Assembly: GCF_003589595.1 (NCBI RefSeq)
Contig: NW_020653750.1
Location: 5,959,688 to 6,023,687 of the forward strand
Reading direction: 5' to 3'
From: Hyposmocoma kahamanoa
Lineage: Eukaryota > Arthropoda > Insecta > Lepidoptera > Cosmopterigidae
Length of the DNA: 64,000 nucleotides
Shown here: positions 1 to 11,650 of the stretch, piece after piece
Layout: every line of letters begins with the position of its first letter
How positions within the stretch are numbered: position 1 is the stretch's first letter
Program-made: the position numbers and the translations under genes
The notes under the pieces: generated by a model
Database searches by the model: none
Told to the model about the DNA's origin: nothing
Seen by the model: the letters and a program-made list of their open reading frames with translations, nothing else

Positions 1-199
1 AACTCCTAAAGAGATTATCAAAATTATTTAACGTTTATTTGCAAATACAAAGCATCTCGAGTCGGTATGAGTTTGCTTTATCTCCGTCACGGAAGAAAGA
101 AACGATGTGGTCTGTGATCTCCGTACATTCGTGGATTCGTTTTTTTGAATATTTTGCTTACAGGACACACGCTTACAGGATTAATGTTGAAATGGCAGG

Positions 200-790
200 T
201 AAGATCAGATGAAGATAAAAAAATTGTAGCAGATAAAAAACTTTATGGACAAAAAAATTTAGACTTAGTGGCGGAACTGGGACATCGAACGACGGTAATA
301 CCGCGAGGAAATTTTTCATGAACTCTTCAATCTCAGTAGAAATAACGGGTTTACGTAAAGATTTAATTATCGTCGTTCTACTATTTTACAAGCTATGTCA
401 TCAGGATATCATATTGATTCGGATACATTTAGGGGCTTTTGCTTTGGAAACTGCAGTAGAGTTAATACAGAAATATCCGAGGTACAATCTCCCAGCTTCC
501 GTTCACAAGGTTCTCATTCATGGTGCTGATATCGTACAGTACGCCATGTTATCCATCGGGGAACTTTCCGACGGGGAACGGTCCAATTATACTGGACTTC
601 GGAAACTTCCTCTTAAAAAAAGGTTGCTTGTCAAGACGGGTATTAGATTTATTGAGTTTGTAACAATTTTTTTTGTATTATTGATATTAGCTGTTTATGT
701 CACGCAAAATAGGCGCTTTGTCGTCGAGTTGCGGAAACCAGCCCGTTGCATCAAGTACCAAGTACCAAGTTATGTCACACTTCATAAATA
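200..790 (+). pseudogene. Decayed transposon-derived protein fragment
   Basis: The reading frame from about 318 to 791 contains phrases (SVHKVLIHGADIV, then a SIGELS-like stretch, then LRKLPLKKR) that I associate with a protein repeatedly found in arthropod mobile elements. Just upstream, in another frame, the bases near 276-310 read like the GTSNDGNTAR...FF stretch that precedes it in better copies. So the region looks like one old copy with a frameshift. The element family is not certain (a RAG1/Transib-like origin is only a guess). There is no start context or promoter worth noting, and the C-terminal 60 codons look degraded. It is treated as a relic and not as a host gene. Confidence 0.45.
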
Positions 791-928
791 ATGATTTATA
801 TATTTTTTTAATTGTTTATATAATTAAGTTGATAAGATATGATATATATTCACAGGTATTATAATTATTTAAGTAAATATTGAGTACATAATCTTCTAAA
901 TAAATACATATTCTGTATTACATAAATT

Positions 929-1868
929 TTTTTTTTTGTTAATCCGGGGGAATCTGCTTACAGATACCCCGGCCCCGCGGGGGCAGAGCCGAGGTTATGT
1001 AGGACTGGGCTGAACCCTTAAGGGGAGCAGCCCGACCGCACTAAACCCCCGGAGTGTTCCTCCTCTCCGCTGTAGGTGGGGGTACGGGTACGCTGTTGCA
1101 CTCGTCCGCGCCCCCACCAGCGGCTGGCCGCGCCCTGCGCAGCCCCTCCTCGAGAAGGGAGACACATCGGTTCCCCGACTCCGAACGTGAGCCTCGCCGA
1201 ACACCAGACGAGCCTTCCATCCCGGGCCCCTGTATGCTGGGCAACGAACTCCCCCGAGTCCGCTACCCAGGGGCCATGGGGGGCCAGGACAGCATCCACT
1301 CAACTGTGAAGTTCAGTGGCTGCTCCCCCAGCCCCCGCGGCGGATCTGATGGCAAGCTCCGCCGCAACACCTAACGCGCTTCCGCGCGGAGTCTCCGAAC
1401 AGAGTCCCTTGGAGCGCCCACCACGGGCCAACCGCCCACGTTCGGCCGCGGAGGATAGGACGAGCGGCAACGACACACCGACACGTCTCTTCCCCCTCGG
1501 CCCCGCCGCCACTGCATCATTAAAAGCGGTGCAGCCCCGCCAGGGTCGCGGAGGACAGGACGAGCGGCAACGACACACCGACACGTCTCTCCCCCCGCGA
1601 CCCTCCTCCTCGCGCATCCGCGCGGTCCCGGTGCCCAGACGAGCCTGCGCGGAACGCCCTCCTCCTCGGGCCAGCCTACCACCATCGGCCGGCCCCGTGG
1701 GTTCCTCTTAGCTTCACCGTGGGATGAAATCGACCACGGCTACTAGAGCCCCCCCGCCACGACAAGGCGGGAACCCCTTCGGGGAGGAGTTCGCCATCCT
1801 TCCTCAACTGTATAAAACCCTTGAAAACGTCCCACGCTCTTTACTAGATCTCCTGAAAAATCTAGATT
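929..1868 (-). mobile_element. GC-rich 3' portion of a non-LTR retrotransposon (minus strand)
   Basis: This block of about 0.9 kb is far richer in G+C than its AT-rich surroundings, with sharp edges. Read on the minus strand it ends in a run of A (T-run at 928-937 on the plus strand), directly after a GC-rich terminal segment. That fits the poly(A) end of a LINE, perhaps R1-like. A 43-base segment at 1448-1490 is repeated at 1548-1590 with one mismatch, exactly 100 bases apart. Several overlapping ORFs of about 100 codons on both strands exist only because GC-rich DNA has few stops. No reverse transcriptase motif was seen, so family assignment is inference. A second T-run at 1879-1893 may mark the other edge. 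Confidence 0.5.
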
Positions 1869-1893
1869 GTTATCCATTTTTTTTTTTTTTTTT

Positions 1894-3030
1894 CATTTTG
1901 TTAGACTATCAAAGACTCGTACACTTGTAATGAAACTTAAAAAAGAAATTACTCATAAAACTTATTTATTAACTGTCAATGTTATGTGACATTTGACATC
2001 TATAACATTTGGTCTTTACGTTACACGCAACAAAATTCAAAATTGCCCAACTTGACGGCACCTAATACCACCACGAAAAAACAAATACCTTCAATACAAA
2101 TGCATTATATACATATTGTCTACACGTGAAACGAAATCGAAAACTCAAGATGCTAAATTGGCGCTCTCGTCGCAGGTGTAGTGAAACGACAATATTTTTC
2201 ATATGTATAAGGGCGATAGAAACGTGTAGATTTAGCCAATATAAAGCTATCTAAGTCTAATAATACGAGTTTGAATATATAAAACTTTCCCTTTATAGAG
2301 GTGTACGATTTTCAGAACCAACAGGGCTATTATTTCTCTGCAATTGTTAATTTCATTAAATGCCTATACTCGTTTATTTGTACATGTTGATATAAGAAGG
2401 TCATGCTCAAAGTATGACGTCACATCCAGCTCCTTTGGTACAAGAAACTACGTATAAACAAAAGAGTTCGTTTCAAATAACATCACGAACATTTTTAAAA
2501 CATTAATTGTGCACGAAAAACGCAAGTGAAAGACTCGTGCACTCGGCATAAAAGATTGGTATTTCGCAATCTAATACACACGGTTGTGTGTGAGCCAACA
2601 ACGTTCAGAAAAAAAGGCGATGCATTAACATTTCATGTGTATAAAATTCCCAGAAAAGATATTCTGTTAATTACCTTAATGTTTAATACTGCTAGGTACA
2701 GCTTTGCGTTAAAATTTGTACATAAAGATAACCTATTATGTATACAATGAAAACAACTCCATAAGTAAAACTTTACAAAAGGCTAATTCAACGAAACTAA
2801 TGGAAGCCTCATTCCGCAGCTAGCCGGTCTCTTATTAAGCCGTCCAACCAGACAAATCACTTAGAGGCTGGGCTGCCGTCCTTTCACCGTATACTAATCT
2901 TGAACCCATAACTTCACACTAAACACGACAACGACAGCGTTTGCGAAAGTTTCCCTTTATTTTTTCGGTTTGTGTTTAATAATTAAATAAAAACTCCGCA
3001 ACAAGAACAGCTCTCATAACTTTTCTACAT
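1894..3030. other. Intergenic AT-rich DNA, nothing recognised
   Basis: Both strands were read. Only short ORFs (for example 2526-2750) without recognisable motifs or splice context were seen. Confidence 0.5.
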
Positions 3031-3510
3031 AAGTTGAGATTATAGTGACCCTCCCTATGAACCTTTTGGTTATGCGGGAAGGGCACTATAACCTGTGCGC
3101 ACACAGGAACCTTATAAGCTCGGTTTCTGACCCCAGATCAGCTAGTTTACAGGGTTGTCACATACCGTTGTCACTGACTTCATCCAGTTCTCAAGGGGCT
3201 AGTGCCTTTGGTGAGGCGCCCCGGGTGCACGTAGAGTACCCTCCCTATTTTCCAGATAGGTACCGGAGCTGTAGGAATACTCACTTCCCTTTGCGCATTG
3301 CACAGCAAGCGGTTGCCACAGCTAAGCCGTCGACTCTAAAATCCACTACCAAATCTTCTCATTGGTGGCGGAGCTGTAAGACACGCTGACTTCCCGACGC
3401 CAAGAAATGCCATCTTTCAAGTTCCCGATAACCTAAGTGGCTCAAGGGACTGGGGACATCTAGGTCACCCTCTACGAGCTTTATCTCTCAGGTCGTTAGA
3501 TAGAGACAAG
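3030..3510. other. Unassigned block of more balanced base composition
   Basis: This stretch is less AT-rich than its flanks and holds a 114-codon plus-strand ORF (3045-3389) rich in Ser and Pro with no motif that I recognise. The composition step suggests a mobile-element remnant, but no ends were found. Confidence 0.3.
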
Positions 3511-3531
3511 AAGAACAGAAAAATTCGTAAG

Positions 3532-3675
3532 ATTAGTAGCAGTAGAGTTTCTTGTTAAAAAGTTTGTTCCGATTTGGAAGGGTAAGGGTGCTGGTGAAAG
3601 TGGCACTGCAACTGTTATGGATAGGCGTATCGCTTACCACTTGGCGCACGACTTGTTTGTCTTTTGGGAATAAAA
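3532..3675 (+). repeat. Dispersed repeat R1, internally deleted copy
   Basis: R1 is a family of about 310 bp that I define here from copies in this window. It begins TAGTAGCAGTAGAGCTCC, has a middle segment GGTGAAATTACAGGCACATG, and ends in a short A-rich tail. This copy joins the 5' segment to the 3' segment with the middle missing, and ends in an A-run at 3672-3682. No tRNA-like promoter boxes were noticed in the family. Its class (SINE-like or MITE-like) is unresolved. Confidence 0.7.
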
Positions 3676-3691
3676 AAAAAAATTTTTACTG

Positions 3692-3790
3692 ACTTGGTCT
3701 GTAGCTCAGTCGGTTACAGCGGTAGCCACGACGAGGCAACAGACACTGGTTGGATTCCAGTCGAATTGGAGAAATTTTTCTTTGTGTTTA
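3692..3790 (+). mobile_element. tRNA-derived SINE (family B), short copy
   Basis: It has an A-box-like TCTGTAGCTCAGTCGGTTA and a B-box-like GGTTGGATTCCA, followed by the TTTTTCTTTGTGTTTATTC tail that is also seen in other family B copies. No cloverleaf good enough for a functional tRNA is seen. Confidence 0.6.
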
Positions 3791-3977
3791 TTCAATCTTT
3801 TGTTAATGATAATAAAAAAACTAGAGCAGTATTTTCACAGAAAATTTATATATTTAAATGGGTTGCACAAGTTTTGCTTTTCATTGCATTATAAATCTAA
3901 GTTTCATATTACCATTCTGATTAATCAAGTAAACTGAGAAGTTGCTTTTTCTAAATATAAATAGCTTTAGACAAGGG

Positions 3978-4168
3978 TACGTAGGGGTGAAATTACAGGC
4001 ACATGGGACTTGTCAACCAATGTCTCAGGGTGACAGGAGCAGTGGCAGTGCCCCTAAGATCTTTGAGATTTAAAGTCCTAAGTAGCACTGCAACTGTTAT
4101 GGATAGGCGTATCCCTTACCACCAAGCGAATAACTTATCAGTCCCGTCACTTGGTATTATAAAAGAAA
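3978..4168 (+). repeat. R1 repeat, 3' two-thirds
   Basis: It matches R1 from the ACAGGCACATGGGACTTGTC segment to the 3' end, and lies in the same orientation as the copy 300 bp upstream. The 67-codon ORF inside it is fortuitous. Confidence 0.75.
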
Positions 4169-5690
4169 GAGATATTCAAGTAACGGAAATAATAAATAAG
4201 TTCTGATTTCTTAATAAGATTTTATAATCCAAAAGTTGTAGTTTATCAACTTGATCCTTTTATTACTTTAGAAAGGTGAAGAATTTAATCGAGCAACAAA
4301 AAGTTTGGCAGGTACTCATAAAGGTGTCCGTTGTCCGGTAACCGGCGATGAGGTACTTTTATAAACTGGACAATGTCGTTAATTAATGCAGGCAGAATTT
4401 GCTTTGAAGTGTTTTGAGAACTCTTCCGAAAGGTGTAACTCAAATACTAAATGAATTGTTGTGTTACTACTTACGTGAAAATATACTTTGTCCTGCGGTC
4501 CCTACAATTAATATACTGTAATTAGGCCACATGTCCGTGACACTTCTCTAATTGGCTGTCAAAAGTTGACAAATGTGCCGACCACTTACGAGTTCTTCCT
4601 TTGAAACTTACGAAGTTGAAGCAGCCCTCTTTGACCATGTGATTAGATTAGTTTTATATGTTCCGGACGTTTGGGATAGTTGTACTGAATATTTCAAAAT
4701 AAAGTAAAAAAATATCAAAGTACGTCGACAAGAGAATTTTTAGTACTTTTGCACGATAATCTATAATTTTTAATAACTATTCGTAAGAAGTTGTATTTTG
4801 TAATTGTATTTATTAACATATTGTTATTGAGCATATATATTGTATATATATATTCAATAACACAGATTGAAAAATGAGTTTTCTTTTCTTAGATAATGCC
4901 CTTAAATTATGTGGTATTTTTTACCCGGCAGCGAGTAATTGTGTCTGTAAACACCTAGCGAGTGCCGAGGGGTTAAGTACTTACGTCAAGAGGTCTCCCT
5001 CTTCTTTTTAACTATCCTATTCAAAGTCCTATTAAAAGTATGTCTAACTTAGACATAAAATGAACTGAATTAAAAAAAATACAAGAAATGTAATAAAATG
5101 AAATATAGTTAAAATAACTAAAATGAATAAAATGAGAAGATTGAGTTTGTGTGTGTGTTATAATGGCAATATAATTTAAAAAAATTGTGCAAGGAAAACA
5201 TATGTTTACATTACATTCATCTTTTATCAGATGTAAACATCTGACAAAAAAAATATTGTTTTTTTTTTCTCTTTCTGCCAGTATCTTATTTCTATACCTT
5301 TTCATTATCACCAAAAATTTACTAGCTGGAAACATTTTTCTTCCATTACCAACACCTGTTGTTATAATCGAAATATGAAGCATCGTCATCATTCAACAGC
5401 ATTATTAAATCTTGGTTGGATACGGAGGAGCGAAAGGGATACTCTACTAAAGTAGCTTCGAAATTGGTTATAATTAATAGTCAAAAGGACATATGTCATA
5501 CCTGTCGTCACAAGTACATTTGTGATATTTTTTTTGACAAATAGCAGCCTTCTATTATAGTTGTTACTAAGTTTTGTGCAATAGAAAATCCAAACTGAAC
5601 AATGATCTCTTGTATATTGCAATTCAAATTGTAGCGGAAGTTCGTTTTATAAAATGCAATACTACGCCAATTGGAATTCAAAATCAAATA
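4169..5690. other. Intergenic DNA, no gene recognised
   Basis: AT-rich sequence with an A/T-simple stretch near 5030-5140. The minus ORF 5021-5392 (123 codons) is low-complexity, Ile/Phe-rich, and lacks any recognised domain. Confidence 0.5.
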
Positions 5691-5694
5691 CTAT

Positions 5695-5880
5695 GCATGT
5701 GCCAGATAACCACACCGATTACCTGGTCTCTAACACGGGAATTCCCTACACTATGAATACTAGATTAATGCAATTGTATATCAGACTTTCCAGAACGACT
5801 CAGAACATCCAGTTCCGACCTATTTTAAAGAAGCTCTTACCCCAAATTAATCTTATTTATGATACCAAATGTCCATATCA
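5695..5880 (-). mobile_element. Degenerate SINE-like repeat (family C)
   Basis: It shares ATTACCTGGTCTC...GGGAATTCCCT and the following 100 bases with better copies at 22585-22840 and 38085-38335. It is much eroded at its tRNA-like end. Confidence 0.5.
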
Positions 5881-5883
5881 ACT

Positions 5884-5976
5884 GCAGTGCCACTTAATGC
5901 TTTAGATCGCAAACATCAGAGGGGCACTGCCATTGTGCTCTGAGACGTAAGTAGACACGTTCCATGTGCCTGTAAT
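5884..5976 (-). repeat. R1 repeat fragment, minus orientation
   Basis: The central R1 part (GAGGGGCACTGCCATTGTGC to CATGTGCCTGTAAT) is recognisable, abutting the family C repeat. Confidence 0.65.
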
Positions 5977-5989
5977 ATCCAGGAATCGA

Positions 5990-7650
5990 ACACAAGACTT
6001 TTTTATCTAACTGCCATAGTTATAATCAAAGAGGAAGCTTAACGGACGCGAAGCGATTTAAGTAATTAACTAATAATTGCAATGGGTCTTTTTAATTAAT
6101 GAAGATAACAAATCAGACGAAATTATTTCTAAAATTAAATATATACGGCTTAAGTTATATGTTCTTTTTTAAACCCCTGTTTATCCAAATTATAGAAAAA
6201 TGTACCTTATGCGTATGTTTAGACTTCGACACGTTTCATATCTACAGCTACGCGCAATCACATCAACACATCATAGTAAAACCGACCTTACTATCTGCCA
6301 AATAATAAAAATTGCCGTTCCGAGAAATTTTTCCCGGCATTCCCCAATGATCGTCGGCAATTACTGGCTTATCTTCAATGCGAATTTTCTGAGCGACTTT
6401 AAATAGCTATCATTTTCCCTTGTGGTTTCGGCAAACCGCGAAATGCCCTCCCTTAATACCACAAACTGCGGCGTTATAAAAGGCATTACATTTATAAAGA
6501 GTATTTGTACAGCCCTCAAACATGCCATTAGTGAGCCTAAAAAGTACCTCTAATTAGAGAACGAACTCAGGTGACAATGGGATGAAACCGACGCCTAGGG
6601 TCATTTGCAATCAAACAGTAACACACTCTTTGTTTTTACTGCAACATTGCTAAAGAGTTTTTCTACTCCTGTGCTTTTAATCTATCATTTATAATTTCGT
6701 AAAATCCATTTTTTCATCGTAAAACTAAAGTTTAGAACCAAAATTTTATTGTCTATGATATTCGTTACTGAAATGAAAAATTTCATTATAGTTCTGTATA
6801 ATACATCTATGAGTTTCAAAAAAATATCAAAGCTTAAAAAATAAATATTTTGCTAATTAAATATGAAATATGACTCTACAAACCTCTGCCACTTACAAAA
6901 CTTACTCTTGACTGTACCATTGTAAAAACATGGAAACGAAAAATGTGTGCGACCTCCAAGCTACCAAACTAATACTACCTAAGTAATTTGAAAATAATCT
7001 GCTGAAATTATTATTTAGCCAATCTTTGTATTTGGAATGTTGCTGGGTTAGCTTGCTCGTTTCATTTAGTGGTTAACAATATCAGTTTGTTCGAGTTACG
7101 AAGTTTGTATTAGATAAACTGTTATCCAATAATATTAACACATAAAGTCAATATTAGTGCACAATATCGTTGAAGCAAGTAGCTCATGATTTATAATCCA
7201 ATATACCTACATATTATACACATTGGCGATTTCAAGTTTGTTGTTTTTCATATAAATTGTATAATTAAATGACGTTTCTTTAGTTTAAGCTTATATGATA
7301 ATTCAAATATTGATCATGAACTAAAATTATTTTCTAAACTTTGACTAATATGCATGTCAATAGATAGCATCGTGTGTTACAAAGTAATTTATAAATTAAC
7401 GCTTCCCAATATGGGTAGATGGCGCTAATCCCAAACAAAATAAAAGAATAACCGGCTCTATCCATAGAAATCTATGCAATAAGCGCCATCTAGTTGTTTT
7501 TGTTTGTTATCACTAGAAATTAGAATAGCTTTAATAAATTGCAGCTTGTCAATAGAAAACAAATTAGTTACAAAAATAGCTATTTGATACTGTACGCGAC
7601 ATCGTGTATACAATAGTTACTAAATACCCAAACACGCTCTCTTCATAATG
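5990..7650. other. Intergenic DNA with one short hairpin
   Basis: No gene was recognised. At 7414-7494 the decamer AGATGGCGCT recurs as its reverse complement AGCGCCATCT about 70 bp away, with similar flanks. This may be a small palindromic MITE. Confidence 0.45.
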
Positions 7651-7824
7651 AAAATCAAAAATCAAAATAGTCTTTATTTCATAGGTAAACATTATTATAC
7701 TTCAAATCGTCACATTATTGGTTAAACTATATCGTGCATTCGTAAGGCAGATTCCCATGAGAAGAATGAGCAAGAATCTGTAGGGGTTGGTCTTTGTAAA
7801 TAACTTTTGTTTACATCCAACATT

Positions 7825-7827
<3 letters not shown>

Positions 7828-7910
<83 letters not shown>

Positions 7911-7917
7911 TATATGT
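7828..7917. repeat. (TA)n microsatellite
   Basis: About 90 bases of nearly pure TA with a few TG interruptions, inside the 3' region of the Jockey copy. The related copy at 41 kb lacks it, so it expanded after insertion. Confidence 0.9.
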
Positions 7918-8685
7918 TTATATATCAAACATCAGAGATCGAGATTACCTCCATAAACTAAACGGGTTACTACCACGGATGTTTGTCATCCAAGTACGCA
8001 GAAATTGTATAATAAGTTACATGTATATAGTTATATGTAGTTATATGTATAACAAGTACAAAGTTTTTGTTTCACTATAGTTGTAAACCTCGTGAATGGC
8101 AAATTTTGTATATCAACCGGAATCTTGTTATAGAAGCGTATACATTGCCCCTTCAATTAATTTATGGCTGTGAAGACGACTGTCAAGAGCAGCTAGTTTA
8201 TTTTTTATTCCTCGTATTAATGTTATATCAATCAAATGTTATATCAAAAGTTAAATTTCATAAAGAAATTACTATTCCTCTTAACATAAATTACATTTTC
8301 ATAAATGTACTATGGCGCTAGTGTAAGAATATTAATTTCCTTAAACTTATCTCTCAAAGATACTCTGGGACCCAGATTGTAAATTGCCCTAACCGCACGT
8401 TTCTGCAGGACAAAGATTCTATTGATATCGGCGGCATTACGCCAAAGCAAAATGCCGTATATCATTAGACTGTGAAAGTAGCTGAAGTAATCCAATCTAG
8501 TGGTTTCGACGTCTGAAAGTTTCCGTATTTTTTTAATCGTACGTACGTACACTGCAGAGCTGAGCCGTTTTGATAACTTACTTAGATGTGGACCCCATTG
8601 CAATTTAGCATGTAACGTTATACCTAGATATACATCCACAAGCTTCAATTTTTCGTTTCTAACTACAGTGTTTGTAACCGTCTCT

Positions 8686-8713
8686 ATTCAAATTCAAAAT
8701 AATCTTTATTTTG
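8686..8713 (-). mobile_element. Ultra-short Jockey 3'-end insertion with target-site duplication
   Basis: Twenty-eight bases resembling only the 3' terminus and tail of the Jockey element lie between two perfect copies of AACCGTCTCT (8676-8685 and 8714-8723). The homologous element at 41.9 kb has a single uninterrupted copy of that decamer, which shows the pre-insertion state. Confidence 0.75.
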
Positions 8714-8984
8714 AACCGTCTCTCTAACATTGAGTAATGTAAATTTGACACAATTTGTTTTTATCTCATAAAGGCAGATTTTAACATCAAACCAATCAAG
8801 TGCTGTAGATATAGCCTATCTTGTATCGTTATTAGCAGTCGTCTTGAGTTATCACTTGCATACGAGCGGGTTGATAGGTGGTTCGTTCATTGTGACGCTT
8901 TTAAGAAGAGAAGTGGACTGAATAAAAAGGAATGTCTGTAGGGGGCGGGGCGGCAGGCAAACTACACAGTGACCTTAGAGTGGG

Positions 8985-9115
8985 TTTCGTGAAAGAGTTC
9001 GTCCAGGGAAGTACTGCCACTAATCTCAGCATCACTGTGTTTCAGTAAGCAATTATCTCAGCATTACTGCGTTTCTGTTTTGAAGGATAGGGTTCCCTTA
9101 GCAGCATTCTGCCTC
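8985..9115 (+). repeat. R1 repeat, 5' part
   Basis: It matches R1 from GTGAAAGAGTTCGTCCAGGG to the GTTTTGAAGG segment, with a small internal duplication of the TCTCAGCAT...ACTG motif. Confidence 0.65.
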
Positions 9116-9119
9116 AACT

Positions 9120-10250
9120 TCCAGCAGATGTCCTAATTAGGATCTTCGACAAATGCGGTGGAACGCGTGTCGGTTTCATTGGCGTGGTGGTGGTCAGGAG
9201 AGACTACCAGTTACGACGATGATCGCAATAACACAGTAAAACACAAGTGGTATTTTACACAAGGCGAAATAGGACTACGTAGTCTTTAAATATAGCGGTT
9301 AATCCATAGAACTATACGAGGGTCGATGGGTGGTCCAAGACAGACGCATGTTACCCAAGATGGTTAGTTGTAGACTGTAGCGTAAAAACTATAGCAATAT
9401 AAACGTTAAAATCTGTCTACAATATTAGTATAAAGTACTTTGCTTCGGTGGCGTGTGTCCCAGGCGCCCTGTATATACGCGTATCTCTTCAATCGTAATG
9501 TAACGGAATTCGGTTTATTATTTACGTAGACTACCTAATTCTAATAAATATTGCAAATACAATATCCAACAATCACGTGCAGTTTTCTGGGGGACAGTAG
9601 AAAAGCCAAAGTAATAAAAATGTTATTTGTGAGATTCTGACACTTTTTTCTCGCTATATAAATAAAAAATATATTGCAATAAACTACTTAAATTTATTGT
9701 ACACCCAGTAGCTAAATTTAACGAGCATGTACAGTCGATACCCTAACATACATGTGTTTCTGAGTAGATAAGTGTGAAGAAAAGAGGTAAACAAACCTAA
9801 CCTTCAACCTATATGCCGTATAATTCATTTTGACACGACTTCCTTATAGCGTCATTAATTAATGACGTTCTTAAAAACTTTTGAAGCCAATTTGATCTTC
9901 AATTACATTATATAATTATAAATTCCAATCATAAAGCTGGCATTCCTCTACACTGTATTAGTTTACGCGTTCTGTTGAAAGTATAAGAAGGCATCTCTCG
10001 GCTCTCAGAATCAAAACGTCGGCTAGAGGGGGATGTATCTTAGAGCATAGACTGAACGAAAGAACTGAAGCAAGTGGAGGAAACGATTGACGTATGTCAG
10101 GGTCTATGCAAATGCTGGTCCACATCTTTGTCTGCTCCAATGTAAGACAGTAGTGTAAATTAGAGACCATATGTAAGATACTCTTAATTTATTTTACCCC
10201 GCACTTGGAGTATATACAATATTAGAGTATAACATTTTATTACATTTGGT
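9120..10250. other. Intergenic DNA, nothing recognised
   Basis: There is a minus ORF of 70 codons at 9958-10170 in a slightly GC-richer patch. It has no motif, acceptor or poly(A) signal that would support it. Confidence 0.45.
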
Positions 10251-10252
10251 CC

Positions 10253-10520
10253 AGTTCTGCTGTCCCGATTCTTTTCATACAATACAATAAAATAATTCTT
10301 ATAAGAAACTGTCATAAAGTCTATCAACATTAAAAAAAATAGTCAATTTTATTCATTTTATATAAAAAACATTTGATTAAATTTTACCAACTTCTGCTGT
10401 CCCGATTTTTTCGTCCCGTACGATGAAATGATCTTTACATGAAACTGAGTCGATCAGCAATAAAAAAAATTTGATCAATTGTATACATTTTTATGGACAA
10501 CTTAAAAAAAATTACCAATT
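10253..10520. repeat. Diverged tandem duplication, period about 137 bp
   Basis: TTCTGCTGTCCCGATT starts at 10254 and again at 10391. Downstream positions stay alignable (AATGATCTT-like, then an A-rich run, then TCAATT). Confidence 0.65.
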
Positions 10521-10559
10521 AATTGACTATGCCATTATATTTTTATTCAATTTAAAGAT

Positions 10560-11430
10560 CGTTTTGTTACTTTATTTGTATCAGTGTTGTCATCTGTTAA
10601 CTTATTGTTACCTTTTACAGTAGGAAAAATTAAGCCTCTCTAGGAATGCCATTATTAAACGTATGGAATCGTTTAATGTCAAAATTTTGGATATTTCTAG
10701 TTTTATTTTTTAAAAGGTATTGAAGTTGATTTATTCATTACGTAACGTACTTTTGATATCAGTTTGAAAGCTTTTTGATATTTCTTGTATTTATAGAATA
10801 ATCGCCTAGGCACACTTAACGATTACATCCTGTATACATAGCTATAGAAATCAGCATAGGTATAGTATAGTATATTATAGTAGTATAGTATAGATAAACT
10901 ATATTTATAACAGAAAATTTGATCAAACCGCTTTTAATAAGATCAAACCTGTACCAAAGTTTAACCAACGTGTACGTAAATATTTGATCGGTGGAAGCGA
11001 CGCGCGCGCGTTGTTTTCACCGTAATACCGGTGTTTCAAATTTTATCCGTTCCGGGCAAAATTTCGCTTTGAAATAGGAGTATCGTTGATTGACTCACAT
11101 TTACTCATGGACAATAATTCATCGGTATTTCTGCCACAGGCTCTTCTGCCAATATCTTCTTACTAAAATATTTAAGCATTTTTCTTTTTCTGCTGGAAGG
11201 CAAATGCTTCACCTTAATAAACAAATTACCAAAAATAAACAACAACCAATTAACCCACAAGTTAAACATACAGCGTACAATGAACATAACTTAAATACAC
11301 AGGGGAATACAGACGAAAGAATATGTAAGGTTATAACTGGCCAATACTTACGTGCGAATGCAAATTTTGAGAGACAAAAAGGAATGCATAAAATCATTTG
11401 AGATGTGTCTCTACAGATAGATGCTGAGAA
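10560..11430. other. Intergenic DNA with short TATAG repeats
   Basis: An imperfect TATAGTATAG microsatellite lies at 10859-10893. The ORFs at 11090-11401 overlap each other on opposite strands and show no domain. Confidence 0.5.
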
Positions 11431-11439
11431 TTAAATAAA

Positions 11440-11650
11440 TAATAACGCACATTCTCAACATAGCCCCGCACTAAGGAAGCCCTGTGTCGCGGGTACCATG
11501 GACACACACATTGACAACCGCAAATTACACCCAAACTCACGAGAGAAATAAATGTAGGCCATACAAATATTTCTCCCGACACGGGAGTCGAACCTGGAAC
11601 TTCAGTTCAGTAGCAGTTCGGCGTGTGGTAACCGTTCGGCAACGGAGGTA
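11440..11650 (-). mobile_element. tRNA-derived SINE (family S1)
   Basis: On the minus strand it starts with a tRNA-like head (family form GCCTCTGTGGCCGAACGGTTA, B box GGTTCGACTCCCG) and continues into the ATTTATTTCTCTCGTGAGTT body and the GCTATGTTGAGAATGTGCG 3' end. The same family occurs at 26012, 31630, 35752 and 56214. Confidence 0.8.

Larger units (their letters stand above)
7655..8830 (-). pseudogene. 5'-truncated Jockey-type non-LTR retrotransposon
   Basis: The minus-strand frame 8648-8310 encodes the C-terminal part of a reverse transcriptase: a YLGITL segment, LQWGPHLSKL, a [16 protein letters not shown] stretch and [16 protein letters not shown]. It is closely related to the copy at 40993-42118. 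The 3' end lies near 7655, with the CAAAAATCAAAATAGTC tail repeat after a 3' UTR containing the GAATGAGCAAGAATCT segment. The 5' side runs out near 8830 inside the RT domain, as expected for incomplete reverse transcription. The frame is broken downstream of 8310. A (TA)n tract has grown inside the 3' UTR, and a 28-bp insertion sits at 8686-8713. Confidence 0.8.

Noticed and set aside
995..1711. Seven overlapping ORFs of 67-131 codons on both strands
   Set aside because: They occupy a GC-rich repeat where stops are rare, overlap in several frames, and are Arg/Pro/Gly-rich without motifs.
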